Positions 1 to 13,300 of a DNA stretch of 64,000 bases are shown here, piece after piece. Location: positions 2,356,001-2,420,000 of the forward strand of contig CAJFCV020000005.1 of the NCBI GenBank assembly GCA_904066235.2, given 5' to 3'. Positions within the stretch are counted from its first letter, which is position 1. Every line of letters starts with the position of its first letter. Both the position numbers and the translations under genes were made by a program. The notes under the pieces were generated by a model, which did no database searches, was not told the DNA's origin, and was given only the letters and a program-made list of their open reading frames with translations. This DNA is from Bursaphelenchus xylophilus (Eukaryota > Nematoda > Chromadorea > Rhabditida > Aphelenchoididae).

Positions 1-1470
1 AATGTTAGCTCTGCTGCTCAATTTCTATCTTCGTACAATGTGATTTTAAATGTTTGACACAAACCATAAATGTTTTTAGTTTGCAGCACTGTGCAGTGGC
101 TTTTGGCCAAAATTTTGGTATTTTGTACAGGGTGTTTGTAAAGTTTTATTGCATATATTAGAAGAGTACTGTCAGTTTTATTCATTTTCAATGTTTATTA
201 TGCAAATTTTTGATTGCATCTCTTTGAAAAAAAGTTTTTAGTTTTTGCACAGTGCAGAAAGTTTCGAAGCCAATTTGAGCGCATTGCGCTCACTTTATTT
301 TGCTTTTTTTGTCAAAATTAGTTAAGCGTGTCCTTAGTATGTTCATAGTATTTAAAAACCCTTTATTTTTACTGTAGAACCCCTTAATGTTTTGACTTTT
401 TTCAATTGCACGGTGCAAAAAAAAACAAAATTTTTGTTTTGCACTGTGCGGTTTTGGCGATTATATCTTTTACCCTACAGTAACATCCAGGAATTTTTTA
501 CTCATCTTCCTCTTCAAATTCCATATTAATCAACTCTTCCTTTCCAGTTCAAATCCGTATTTCCAGTTTCCTTCGGGCTCTCTGACTATATTGTTCATCG
601 CGAGATGATGACTAATATAGTAGCCGATTTTCTCACAGTATCTTCTTCTTTCTCTCACTACATTCAAGTTTTTTTAATCTTCGTTTTGTAAAATACGTGT
701 CTTCATTAATTAGGATTTTTTTATTTTTTGTCCAAAAAATCTCGATTGTTTTGACAAGCGCGCTCTCAGCATATGCTATAGATCTTTCAGCAATTCTATT
801 TTAATTTTCTCGCCTACTTTAAGCACGATTTAAAAACCTAATTTGAGGGGATATTCCAGCAATTTTTTACTTGCCCTAAAACAATATAAACCCCCTAAAA
901 ATCTCCGTTTCCGCTGCTCATCTCCATTATAGCTATTAGTAATGAGTAATCTAATGTCCCTATTACTCCGAAAGTTTTATTTCGGAAATAAAAAAACTTT
1001 CGATTGTAGTAATCAAAGCGGCTTAATTGAGCTGCAATACATTGCACTTGAGAGGGTGTTGCGCAACCGAAATGAAAGGAAAATGGAGAAGAAGGATTAA
1101 TCGCGATCAAGTGCAATGTTCTCTGGTGAGGAGAAACCAATCCCAGGGAAAGAAACGACAAGAAATTCCGGTGCATTTGGGGATGGAAGTCATTTTTGGG
1201 AAGGGTTGAATAGTTGGGTTGTCCAGAAAGTTCGTGCGTTTTTTATTCTTTTGTTTTACAAGATTTTTTTGTTGTTTGAGAAAATTGTATGTATTTATTT
1301 GATACAGATTTTTCTCCTCTAAATTACTGTATCTTTATTTTTTTGAGGGCTCAAAGATGAACCAGCTAGAAGGCAAAAATGCGCGTTTACGGCATAGTTG
1401 GGAAATTAAGTTCAACGAACAAGGATGTGAAAAAATATTGTAATTTTAGGGGAGTATAGTGGAGAAATTT
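1..1470. other. Gene-free AT-rich segment
   Basis: No convincing coding exon is seen. Palindromic GCACTGTGC-type motifs occur near 90, 245, 408 and 442, the same motif that is dense at 8.1-8.7 kb. A GC-richer patch at about 1040-1210 stands out from the poly-T background and could be regulatory, but nothing in it is recognisable. Confidence 0.5.
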
Positions 1471-1900
1471 TTAAAAGACGATTTCTGAGTCAGTGCGTCA
1501 GCCGTGGACATAGAAAAAAATCGATTTTGAGTTTTTTGCACTAAAATGGCTGTTGGAAGGTGCTAAGCAAAAGCGAACAATATTTTTTCCCAAAACCTTC
1601 ATCAAGGTATATTTTTTTACAATTTACTGTTTTAGAAGTAACCGCGTCCAGCTGTCGTATCTTACCTTACTGGGCGATGATTTGACGGTTACTGAAGTTT
1701 TCGACCCTTGCGATGACGATGGTATCATTATTTTTCCGATTTTCCTACTGTAACATACCGTAATACTGTATCGACCGCTAAAAAACGACCGTAGAATCTT
1801 TCTTTCTAAAAATTTCACAGGCGATTTTACGATTTTTGGAATCAGCATAAAATTCTGCTCTAGAGGCAATCAAAAAAGTTCAAAAAAAGCTGCGACAAAT

Positions 1901-1971
1901 TTCGTGGTATAGTGGTTAGTGGTCGGGACTACCAATCCAGCGACCCGGGTTCGAGTCCGGCTGGGTGCGAA
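1901..1971 (+). tRNA. tRNA-like sequence (ACC anticodon loop), probably a pseudogene
   Basis: It has an A-box-like TGGTATAGTGG and a perfect B-box GGTTCGAGTCC. A plausible anticodon stem closes a loop CTACCAA, giving anticodon ACC (Gly). The T stem has two mismatches, and the acceptor ends (TTCG/CGAA) do not sit at standard spacing, so a functional tRNA is unlikely. It lies in the left arm of the TTAA palindrome and has a mirror copy at 2796-2866. Confidence 0.5.
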
Positions 1972-2795
1972 TAACGAAAAGAAGTCGGAAATTAAATTTA
2001 TTGTGATTCAGAGGATTTTATATTTTGCCACGAGCAGTTATTAATGTCAATGGTAGCTGGATTCGAGGTTAAAATGGGGTTTATATAATTTTAGGGGCTC
2101 AATACATGAAAAAATAAAAGTGCTTCAAACCGGTTGAAATTGATAATACTTATTCTAAGGGCTATTCTAAGAAACTTTCTCGTTAACTTTTTTTCGTAAC
2201 TTACTGTAACATGGATTACTGTGACATGAAATCCAATTTTATTTTTCGCATACCACGGGGCGTAGACAGCTCGGACTATCGCCATATTCATAGAGATGGT
2301 TAATAACGAGTTGGTTTGCATACAAAATTTTTCTTATGGCCGCACAGTTTGAAACAACCGGATTATTTCACGAAGTTTTGTCAGATAGCGATGATATCAA
2401 GACACACTGGAAGTGAAGCGGAAATTTATTTTGTATACCTATAGTGGACCTTCGTTGCTGTTTGAACGACCTAGTCAAAAAAACTCGAGACTGGATGCAA
2501 CAATTTTGAAGAAAATCCCGCTTAAGTACAAAATCTTTATCTTACTGTAGTGCATGGAACAGTAAGCTACCAAAAAAAAGTTAACGAGAAAGTGTCTTCG
2601 AATAGCCCTTAGAATAAGTATTATCAATTTCAACCGGTTTGAAGCACTTTTGTTTTTTCATGTATTGAGCCCCTAAAATTATATAAACCCCGTTTTAACC
2701 TCGAATCCAGCTACCATTGACATTAATAACTGCTCGTGGCAAAATAAACAATCCTCTGAATCACAGTAAATTTAATTTCCGACTTCTTTTCGATA

Positions 2796-2866
2796 TTCGC
2801 ACCCAGCCGGACTCGAACCCGGGTCGCTGGATTGGTAGTCCCGACCACTAACCACTATACCACGAA
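2796..2866 (-). tRNA. tRNA-like sequence, mirror copy in the right arm
   Basis: This is the reverse complement of 1901-1971, carried by the other arm of the palindrome, with the same A-box, B-box and ACC loop. The same reservations about acceptor and T stem apply. Confidence 0.5.
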
Positions 2867-3308
2867 ATTTGTCGCAGCTTTTTTTGAACTTTTTTTGATT
2901 GCCTCTAGAGCAGAATTTTATGCTGATTCCAAAAATCGTAAAATCGCCTGTGAAATTTTCAGAAAGAAAGATTCTACGGTCGTTTTTTAGCGGTCGATAC
3001 AGTATTACGGTATGTTACAGTAGGAAAATCGGAAAAATAATGATACCATCGTCATCGCAAGGGTCGAAAACTTCAGTAACCGTCAAATCATCGCCCAGTA
3101 AGGTAAGATACGACAGCTGGACGCGGTTACTTCTAAAACAGTAAATTGTAAAAAAATATACCTTGATGAAGGTTTTGGGAAAAAATATTGTTCGCTTTTG
3201 CTTAGCACCTTCCAACAGCCATTTTAGTGCAAAAAACTCAAAATCGATTTTTTCCTATGTCCACCCCTAACAGACGGCTGATGCACTGACTCAGAAATCG
3301 TCTTTTAA

Positions 3309-6300
3309 GAAATTAGAATTTTTGGGTTACTGTAACAAAAAAAATTGTGTACGAAGCGCTCGGATCTAAAAAATATTTTATGTGCTCAAAACAACATTTA
3401 AATCTCCGCTGTCGCCGAAAACGGATTTTGACGAACGATTCTGCGAAAATTTGAAGAAACTTTGACGGTATCTTTTGCATCAACAAAACTGTTCGTATTT
3501 TACAATTTGAAGCCCATTTTTGCTGTTTTTTTCTAACAAGATTAACGCTTTCATTTCCATTTTAAAAAAATTCTTTTTCTAAGCACGGAAACAGCGTATT
3601 TTACAAATTTATTTATAAAAGAACTCTTATCAAAAAAAAAATTTCTTTTTAAAATTGAATTTTTGATCTTGAACACAGAGCGTATTTTACAAAATTTTGA
3701 ATTAGTTTTCTCGAGCTACCGTCTTTCTTGATCTAATTTTTGTAGTTCTGTTTTGACATTTATAGTGTTAACACTCGTATTTAAAAAATTAATCATAGAT
3801 TAATTTTTTTTTCAAATCGACCCTTAAAACTTTTTCCACCTCCTAATCCCCAACCTTGCTACAGTCGCCCGAATTTTTACCTCATTTCGTCCTCAAATCC
3901 TATTGTTTCAACGCTCCAAACCTCTTTTTTACCCTCCCGGTTTTAACGCATCACAAGCTTCTTTTTTTGCGAATTTCTTTGAACTTTTTCCTTTGAATAA
4001 AAGCGGAAGGGCACGTCAAAACAATTCTTTCAGAAAATTGAAAAAACGAGGAATCTCGGATCATTGATTTTTTTGCGAAGTGCCACAGAATTATCGAGCT
4101 TGAAAAATTATTTTCCTCTTCGAAAAAACATTTTTCTCGAAATTCTCTGGGAAAGTTTTCTTTTGTGACTCGATAATTCAGCGACATTTCGTAAAAAATC
4201 AATGATCCGAGGTTCCTTGTTTTTTCACTTTTTCTTTGACGTGAAGGGGTCTTACTGACGATGAGGGATATTACGAGGTTTGCTTTTGAATTCCCCTTCT
4301 TCCTTTTTACTTAGTATTGTTAAGGGTTTTATAGTTTTTTCGGATTTTTGGAATCTTCTTTTATGGCGATGTTTTTTGAAATGGCGATTTCGTGAAGAGA
4401 AATTGATATGTTATCGCGGAATTTGAACTTTGTTGAAGTAATTTGAATGAATTTTTAGGTAAAGGTGAAATCAAGGACCAGTGAGCGTAATTGGAGGCCA
4501 AAAATTGGATTATTATATTATCTATGACATCAATGGATGAAATTTTGAAAAACGATGATTTTTTAATTTTTAGATGATCAAGTCATGATGAAATTTGGCA
4601 CAAATGTAGATTAAGTTTTGTGTAAGATATGTGGGATTTTTAGCTTGCGTTGAACTTAAAAAATCAAAATTTTTGTGGTCGAAAAAAACATTTTTTTTGC
4701 AAATTTTGGTTTCAAAAAATTGCGGTCTTATTCGATCTCAGGAGCTCAATTTTTCCACAAAATAATACATGTTTCTTTGCCTAGAATTGGCTGAATTTTC
4801 GTTAAAAAACAAGATAAAGTTTTTTCTCTGACCGCTCTCCTCATTTCTCGTACTCTCTTGCCAGAAAAGATCGTCGAATATCTCGGTTGTTTCTGCACAG
4901 TAAAAGCTAAAATTTTCAGCGATTGATCTACACTCTAGGTAGACAATATCTGCAAAATTTGAAGAAAATCCGAGCACTTTTATTTTTTCCCTAATTTATG
5001 CAAATTTCTAACAAAAAATGGAAAAATTCCAAAGTTTATTTTTTGGCTCCAGATACATAATATGTTACCCCTGATCCATCATAATTATCATGACAATGAA
5101 ACTGATCTGCATCTCTCATTTTCTTCATCCCCCAAAAAAAACTGTTGAACAGGTGAGAGACAAACAGATGTTCGCTTCTGGAAGACGATCCCCTTGTCCC
5201 CAGAGCCCGGAATTAGCTCAGGTTGCAAGCTCATTTTTTATTGTTTCGAGGGCGCCAAGAGCGCGGGATTAAAAGGATTAACTTGACGGGATAATATTAG
5301 ATGTCCTATTGGCTATGGGGTGCCCTGGGAGCGTCTTACAGGTAAGGGATGTAAGATTGCGAAGGCTTGGTTAATCAGTTTTATAGGGTCATCTGTTGGG
5401 TAGAAAAATATTTTTTTGTAATTTTTAGCTATTGCTTTGCAGTAGCTAAAAATTTTCCTTGCAGTTCAGGCAATTTTTAAAACCATTTTTTCTGATGAGA
5501 AATAATGGAAAATGAGGAGAGACGGTCAGAGAAAAACATATTTTTTGGCAGTATTCTTGAAGGTTTTGACCGGAAAAAATGATTTTTTTTCTAGATTTTT
5601 CCCTCCGGTATAGACAGACTATAAAATAATTAATGCAAAAAAACACAAAAAAAATTTTTTTTTGAAATTTTGTTTTAAAAATCTCGATTATTTTTGCAGA
5701 GCACAATTTAGAAATGTCAAATATTTATTGGATAAAATTTACTCTAATTTTTATTAAATTTTATTTAATTTTGAAATACTTTTTTTTCATTTTTTCCCCG
5801 GATTACTGTATTTTTTTATTATTTTTCCTCCTGGCTTACTGTAGTTCCATTTTTTTACGTTTTGTCCCTTACAGCCTTTTGTTTCCGGCACTACTGAAAT
5901 TACCCTTCCATAAATTATGGTCTGATCCGGCAGTCAATTTCTTCCCTCCCAATGGCTCGTTATTACAGCCCATCTTGAGGGTCTTCGGAGCACAATAGGA
6001 AAGTAATATTATTATCTCGGAAATAACCTTGACTGCAGCTGTTTTATTCGCACTGACCCCATTGTAAATACGATTATGGGAGTCGGATGTGCACTTGTTT
6101 TTCATACCGGATTTTTCTCGGAAATTTTTGGGATTTTTTTTAAATTGAAGACGATTATGACCAGCTCGTATTTTAAAACATTTTTTATTTTATTTTAAAA
6201 TATTTTTTCAATTTAAAAATTTTTCGTTAAAAAAATCAAAAATTTCTAGCTCAAAAAATCGGATAAAATTCGCTTATTCACGAAAAATTTTTTTTATGAG

Positions 6301-8119
6301 TGCATTTTTTTCGACTCCGCCCACTTTATTCCCGCATTTCTTTTCGTTCGGTGGTTCGGTTTATAAGCTCCGCCCACTTTCTTAATCGCACTGTGCAACC
6401 GATTCGGAGGCTCGGATATGGGGGAAAATAGCTTATTTTAATGAAAAAGGCAATGAACGTATTTTAAAATGCTATATTATGATTTTTATGGTTGTAAATT
6501 TTTAGAAAAAAAAATTTTTTTTTTATTTTTTATGTATTTTTTTTTATTAAAAATATAGATTTTTAACTACATGCCGTATTTTAAAATTTCGAATTCCTTC
6601 GAAAAATAGTCTACCTATTCCATATTTCCATTTCCCGCATTTCTCAATCCCATTGTTCGAGATGTATTCCCTATTCTCACTGCCGAGTTGATCCCCCATT
6701 TTTATTTTTCTTACTCCATTGTTCTGCGGACTGTTATTCTTGGGGGATTATTATAAGTCAGCGCGAAATAATAATCCACGAGGAACGGGAAGTTATTCCA
6801 GAGGATTTTTTTTATTTTCATGAGTTCATATTATTTTAGGTAGGAAGAAATAAAAAAAAATAATTTTTCAAAAAATCGGCACATTTTTTTCTTTAATTTA
6901 ATTTTTTTCGCGTTTAAATTTCTTTTTAAATCTTTATTTTTTATAAAAAATATTTTTTTTTATTTGTGCCAAAAATTTCAAAAATTCAAAATCGACCAGT
7001 CGATTTTCCAAAACTCCCCAAAATCTCCCATCTTGACCCCAATTTCTAATTACCCGTCTTGAGAAGCGTCAAATTTTGCCTCGCGACTTTTATAACGGCA
7101 CTGAGGTGCGGTTTTGATTTACAACCGCGTAATTGGAGGTCAGACTTGGGTAAATAATGATCTTAATTAGGGTGGGATCTTACGGCAGTCTGATGTGCCG
7201 GAGTTCAAGAGTATTTTTGATAGCATTTTACCAATTTTTAGTGCGAAATTTTTAGAGAAATTGAGAGATTTTTATATTTTTTGAAGAAAATTAATGGGTT
7301 TGGGTCAAAAGTGATGATTTTTTGAAATTTTTCATCTAGCTGGAGGCTGGTGGGGATCCTCGAGAGCGATTAAAAAGCTTTCTATGCCTGTAGAAAGTCA
7401 CTATCCATCACAATTTTCATTAAAATCAATGAAAACTACCATTTTCGGAGTTTTTTTTTTCAAAAAATGGCGATTTTTTCCTAAAAAAGTATTTTTAAGC
7501 GAAATTTGGTCTCATAAAAATTAAACCGGCACCCCTTGTTATTAGTAGAACACTTCTTCTTTAACTGCCAACAAAAATGTTCCTTTCTATTCCATCCAAA
7601 AATCTTGATATAGCCTCAGAAACATGACATGATATCAATATTCCTCTCAAACATTGCAAAATAAATTCCACGGCTCTTTCGAATCCCTCTAAAATGCCAG
7701 GGGAATATACGAAAAATGAGATTCCCCGTCCCAAAACACAATATTCTCATGGAAAATATGCAAATTAATCTCAGTTCCTTTTTGCCATCGAAACGGGGAT
7801 TTGTAAAAAAATTTTTCTCCGTTTTTGAGGTTTATGAGGCCGAGAGATCTTGATAAAGATCCGATTTGAGGTTTAAACTGAGTCAAGACGAAGGGAGAGG
7901 GCTAATTTGCATGGTCTGTTTGTTTTTTGCGCCGGTTATTTTGGGAATTTGGGTGAGGTTTTGGACCTTGATTATGTAACTTCAGAAAGGATGTTTATGT
8001 TCTTGGGGCGTGTAAATAACCACTGGCTAGGTTGCAGAAAGCATGCTGAATGGGATTGCATAACTTTTGGATTGCATTTTGAGTCTATGTAATCAAAAAA
8101 TCATTTTGGATAAGAAAAC
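3309..8119. other. Gene-free segment with scattered GC-richer islands
   Basis: No exon chain with splice signals could be built here. Most of it is poly-A/T-rich with repeated CGTATTTTAC-type decamers (for example near 3490, 3595, 3670, 6460 and 6570). GC-richer islands occur at about 5060-5350, 5880-6100, 6630-6790, 7020-7210 and 7690-8060. They could be regulatory elements of the gene at 10.4 kb, which is inference only. Confidence 0.45.
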
Positions 8120-8660
8120 GGGTTGCACTGTGCGGAGAAAGAAAAAAAGTCGGTTGCACTGTGCAGTCAAATTTTTTGCTTTCTGTACTATAAAATAATC
8201 GTTGAACGCACAATTTTTTGTTGCTGTGCAGTCGCGATAAAGCCTGTTTGTTGCTCTACTGTGCAGAAATTTCAATTTTTTTCCGGTTGCACTGTGCAGT
8301 CGACATTTTTTGATTTTACGCACTGTGCAATGGCATTTTTTGGTATTTTCACCATGAAGACTTTATAAATTAGGAAATTTTTTACATTATTTTTTACGAG
8401 ACTGATTTTTCATTAGCATTCGTAATAAAAATTTAACATTTTTTTCGCCTGCACTGTGCAGCCGACATTTTTGGTTTTTTGCACTGTGCAATGGGATTTT
8501 TTGGTATTTTCACCATGAAGACTTTATAAATTAGGAAATTTTTTACATTATTTTTTCGCGAGAAATATTTTTAAGTGGTGCGCAATACACAAATTTAGCA
8601 TTTTTTCGCCTGCACTGTGCAGCCGACATTTTTGATTTTCTGCACAGTGCAGCGGATATT
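8120..8660. repeat. Cluster of TGCACTGTGCA palindromic motifs with a ~160 bp direct repeat
   Basis: About ten occurrences of GCACTGTGC(A/G) or a one-base variant fall in 540 bp. Two units of about 160 bp repeat head to tail: the block after the motif at about 8320 recurs at about 8480, including GTATTTTCACCATGAAGAC. The same motif is embedded in the palindromes at 24.5 and 29.5-30.2 kb, so this cluster may be a decayed relative of those elements. Confidence 0.75.
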
Positions 8661-10343
8661 TGCAGTTTTTGTGATGGAAAGACAGTAATTTAGATCTAGA
8701 AAAGTTTTATTTGAAGTTCAGGATGTTTTTCTTTGTTCTTAACCATTTTTCCATAGATGAAATTACTTCGAGCTACCTAATCCGCCATTTATATTATTCA
8801 TCATCATTCTGATGTAAATCATTTTACCCGTGGTGTAAGCGTGTTCTACCAGGCCAAAACCTGCTCTTAGGACATTCAGAAGCCTTCAGCAATCTTATAG
8901 AACATATAGGGAATCTCCAAATCAAAAAATTTTTGTTTGTATTTTCTAAATTTTTTGTCTTTTATCTCTAAATCGACTAAAATATTTTGATTTTAATGTT
9001 GTAAAGACTTTTTCGAATGTTTTGACTCTTTTTTGTTTTGCGGATTTGGGGATCTGCACAACAAAACCGGGTAAAAACGAAGGGCGAACGGAAGGGGGGC
9101 CGGGTTTCCGATGTCGTGTCCCATCGAATTTCTCAAGAGTTTTCGCGGGCGGAATATTCAATGAGGATTGTGGGTCATCTTCTCCAACTTATTTTCGCTA
9201 CTTTTGCTGGATTTCAAGTTATTTTTGGGATTTCCAAAAAATGTGTCATCATGACATATTTACCTAGTCATGTCGGAAATTTCTGAGCACTGATCTCGAT
9301 CCTTTGAGAAACGTATTTTACATTTCATAAATTTTTTTTTTAAAATTTGCATATTTAGAGGGATAAAACTGGCAATTCCAGAAAAACCGTCATCCTTTGG
9401 GGTTAAAATGGGGGATTTTTGCGATTCAAAATATTTTTATTAGGCTTCAGCATCTTCGAAAACCTAGGTTTTATACTTTTTACTTATCAAAATGACCGAT
9501 TTTAATTTGTCATCATGACACCTTTTCTGGATTTTTTCGAATTACAAAATTTTGTCGAGATTTCCAAAACTAACCAAATTTTGATCTCCAAGAAGCCTAG
9601 TACTGCCAAGAACTGCAGCAAATAACCCCCTTTGACCGTCGCTTTTCAGTTCGGCCGCTGATTTCGCAGTTTGGGCCGCGAGTTTTTTATAATTGAATTG
9701 TCGCATCTCCCTCCCGTCCCCGCTTTTTTTATAAACGGCCTCAGAATTCCGTTTAAGGCCCGCCACAATCCGATTTTCATTGAATGGACAAAGGGAGGGC
9801 CGGATTTCGGCGGAATTCGCGCCCCGATTTTTCCGTCGGCCGAACTTGGGATTTTGCGGTTGGAATGGACGGCGGATTTGGATGGGAAATGCTGTAGAAC
9901 GACTTTATACCACACTTAGAGGACTTTCGGAACTTTGAGGACGTGATTTTTATCGATTTTTTTCCAAAAATTAACTAAAGTTATATTATCCATGAAAATT
10001 TTTGATAAAAAAATTGAATTATTCTGTCTTTGAAAGATTGTAAATGGTCTTAGTTGTCTTTTTATTTCATAATCTTCTACTTTAAAAAAGGAAAATATGA
10101 ATCTGTCGTATTTTATCAAATTTTGTTACCTAAAATTGGCAAAAATCGATTTTCCGCCTGAAATCTTACGAAATTCGCCAATTTTTTGATTATAAATGAA
10201 TCTACCACGAATTCTACATCTTTTTCCAACAAAATTTTATCTGATTTCATCAATATTTTCCGTATTTTACCAACTTTTTTTCGATTTTCCGCGAAATTTT
10301 TTTTTGCCGAGTTCCTCGTATTTTACCCAAATTTTTTCGTTTC
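8661..10343. other. Gene-free segment upstream of the membrane-protein gene
   Basis: No supported exon is seen. A GC-richer patch lies at about 9010-9190, and a stronger one at 9590-9910 is listed separately. Confidence 0.45.
9590..9910 (+). promoter_or_regulatory. GC-rich island, candidate proximal promoter
   Basis: A block of about 320 bp, clearly richer in G and C than its surroundings, lies 430-750 bp upstream of the likely RNA leader acceptor of the gene starting at 10398. It contains GGCCGC-type and CCGTCCCCGC-type stretches and no good exon. Its role as a promoter is inferred from position and composition only. Confidence 0.3.
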
Positions 10344-10345
10344 AG
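10344..10345 (+). promoter_or_regulatory. Candidate 3' splice or spliced-leader acceptor in the 5' leader
   Basis: The sequence TTTTTTCGTTTCAG ends at 10345, 52 bp before the chosen start codon. It fits the nematode 3' splice consensus. No upstream donor is obvious, so it could accept a spliced leader. Two tiny upstream ATG frames (10347 and about 10358) lie between it and the real start. Confidence 0.45.
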
Positions 10346-10397
10346 AGATGCTAATTAGATGTTAAGTGCCTAACCAGATTGTCCTAACCAGTTTGCA

Positions 10398-13300
10398 ATG
10401 GATTGCGGGTGCATTCCTCCACCTCCCGACTTCGATTTACCTCCTCCGCCGGATCCCTCGCTGATCTGGGATCTTCTTTCTGATGAGCCAATTGCCGAGT
10501 TTCTAGAGGTAAGTAGTCATGATTTGTTTGGAAATTGTGTTTAGTATAGATTCGAAGCGGTTTGACGATATTTTTTATATTGCACTAGGCATCTGATATA
10601 ATTTTTGGCTGAGAATTGATTTTTTGCTTGGAATTTCTGGGGAAATTGGATGAATTAGGAAATAACAAGTGATTTTCTATCTATAGGAGTATAAAAATCA
10701 CCATTTCAAGATATTTTTATATTGCACTAGGCATCAGATATAATTTTTGCCTGAGAATCGATTTTTTGTTTGGAATTTCTGGGAGAATTGGACGAGTTCT
10801 GAAATAAAAAGTGATTCTCTTCCTACAAAAATACAAAATTCACCATTTCAAGATATTTTTTATATTGCACTAGGTATTCCTTGTCTAATTTTAGCAATAA
10901 AAATAATCGTTTTGAAGATTTTTAGCCTGAATTGAATAAATTTTATAAGAGAGCGCCTCGTATTCCCGCAGGGCATATATTTTTTGGCAACATGTCAAAG
11001 GTCGAGCTGTCAAGGCCCGAAATTTGTTTGATTTATCTCCAAAGTTGATGAATTTTAGCTTTTCTTTTCCGACAATCTTAGACGAGCGTATTTTAAAATC
11101 TAGAATTGTTTTTACGACTTTATTTCTCAAAATCTGCTCATTTTTTGATTTTTCCCAATTTTGTTACCTAAAATAATATAATTTCAATTTTTCAGCTCAA
11201 TTATGGCCAATGTGAATTCAACCCCGTGTTCAACGTGCTGAAAGGCAATGAAGTGTATGTCTCGGTGGTTCTCTGCGTTCTTTTCATCATCACAGCGGTC
11301 GGGTTTTTGGTTGGAGCTCTGATTTATAGGAGAAGGTGGGCATTTTTTTTGACGATTTTGAGGGAAAAACTGAATTCAATATGGCCATATATGGGAAATG
11401 TGGTCGTATTTTGCATTTTTATAGCAAAAATTTTTGATTTTTTTTGAGATTTTTTTTGAAATTCGATTTTTTAGGTTTGGTCGAAAAACGGTCGAAAATT
11501 GATAAAAATATTTTGAGGTGAAAATGGAGAGATCGTATTTTACCTTGAAATTGAATTTCGAAGCCGATTAGAGCCGTTTGCCGCCTTCTTTTTTGTCGAA
11601 AATCCCAAAATTTTTGGTTTTTTTGACCTTTTCGCCTACTACAATGACGGACCTGATCCAGTGACAAAAAACATACCATTTTGCATCCGGAAAGAATCAA
11701 AAAATGTGGCAAAATGCCTCCCTCTTCAAGTGAAAAAACTTCGTTTTCAAGGGCCCTCACAAAAAGAGGGCTTTTGAAACCGATTTTTTCACTTGGAGAA
11801 GGAGGTATTTTGCCACATTTTTTGATACCTTTCGGATGCAAAATGATACGTTTTTCGCCACTGGATCCGGTCCGTTATTGTAGGAGGTGAAAAGGTCAAA
11901 AAAGCAAAAATTTTGGCATTTTTGACAAAAAAGAAGAGCCGCAAACGGCTCTAATCGGCTTCGAAATTCAATTTCAAGGTAAAATACGGTCTTTGAGTGT
12001 TTTCTTCAAAATATTTGTTTTTCATTTTTCGACCAAATCCAAACTTTTGACTCTTCTTTTTTAAAAAATGCCAAAATTTTTGGCGTTTTTGACCTTTTTG
12101 CCTACTACAATATAACTTTCTCCTTAAAAGTCCCCAAACTTTTGACCCTTCTCCCCCCACCTGACCACCGATTGCATAACCCTGACCCTAAACCCATTAT
12201 GGAGGTGGTGCAGGTCCCTAAACCCGTCCCCTCTCACGGGATGATCGCTTATTATTCAATCCATCTTGGCGCCGTCTGTTAATCTCGCGCCGGTGATGGA
12301 TTGCGGCCTCGTAAATGCATTTCGTTGGGTGTGGATTTGTGTAAATGTTGGGAGACGCAGTGAATAATGAGGACATTCCGAGCGGAGGATTATATTAATT
12401 TAGATGGCCGGAGGTGTAAAAAGACGAAAATTAATTGAATTTTGCGGGGTTTGGAGGGAGAACAGGTTGGAAATTGTAAAATACGGATACTCCTGGGGAG
12501 CTGAAATAATTTAACAGCAAAATTTAAGGCTCTTAGAAGCTTTTTTATGGTGATTTTTGAATTTTAGGTAATAAAATGAATTTTTGGGCAAAAAACCTCA
12601 AAGTTGGAGAAAAAAATGGAGCGAATTTGAAGTGAATTTAAAATAATATTTCTTATAAATTATTTTGAACATCATTTTATCTTGTTTTAGATCCAAAAAA
12701 TCCAAAAAAAATCGAAATTTTTGCCTAAATCAATATAAAAAATTTCCAAAAATGCAATTTTTCCCTAACTAAATTTTGCCAAACACCCTGAAATCAAATC
12801 TATTTTGCCTTGAACCGACCACACGGACAAAATAAACGGCTTGTCCTGTCGTTTTTTGAATGACCGATTAGCCGTATTTTTTGCGTAAATCCATTCTCCC
12901 CTGTCACAGATTGGATATACAAAAGTCAAGGGGCCTCGAATACGATCCATCATCCCCGACTGTCAACGGGATGGCGGATAATCGGGGACAATACGGTTAC
13001 GGTGGAAGATTTGCGAAAAATTAGAGTTTTTTGGATGAGTAATGTCATGAATAATATAAAAATTTTGATTTTTTTGATAAAGATAATTATGAAGGCTACG
13101 TATTTTACAATTCAATTCTATTTTAGTTGTTATGCAGCCAAAATTTTGGATTTGGGCTTGATTTAAAATATGAATTTTTGAAAAATATCTGATGTCATGG
13201 ATAATATAAATTTTTGTACTTTTAAAACTGGGATGTAATAACCCGCACGTATTTTACAATTTTTAGACTAATTACTTGTCAAAAATCTTAAAATTGAAAA

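Larger units (their letters stand above)
1471..3308. mobile_element. TTAA-flanked long palindromic transposon, copy 1
   Basis: The two ends are inverted copies of each other for about 730 bp (1471-2200 against 2578-3308), with a loop of about 370 bp. Both ends read TTAA-AAGACGATTTCTGAG, so the element is bounded by TTAA, the target duplication of piggyBac-type elements. A nearly identical copy lies at 27162-29000 with different flanks, which fixes the boundaries. Each arm carries a tRNA-like sequence. Short open frames appear in mirrored pairs in the arms and look like by-products of the inverted repeat. No transposase is visible, so this is a non-autonomous element. That it is mobile is inferred from the two copies in unrelated flanks. 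Confidence 0.85.

Noticed and set aside
1901..1971. A functional tRNA-Gly gene
   Set aside because: T stem has two mismatches and the acceptor does not pair at normal spacing. Only promoter boxes and the anticodon arm are convincing.
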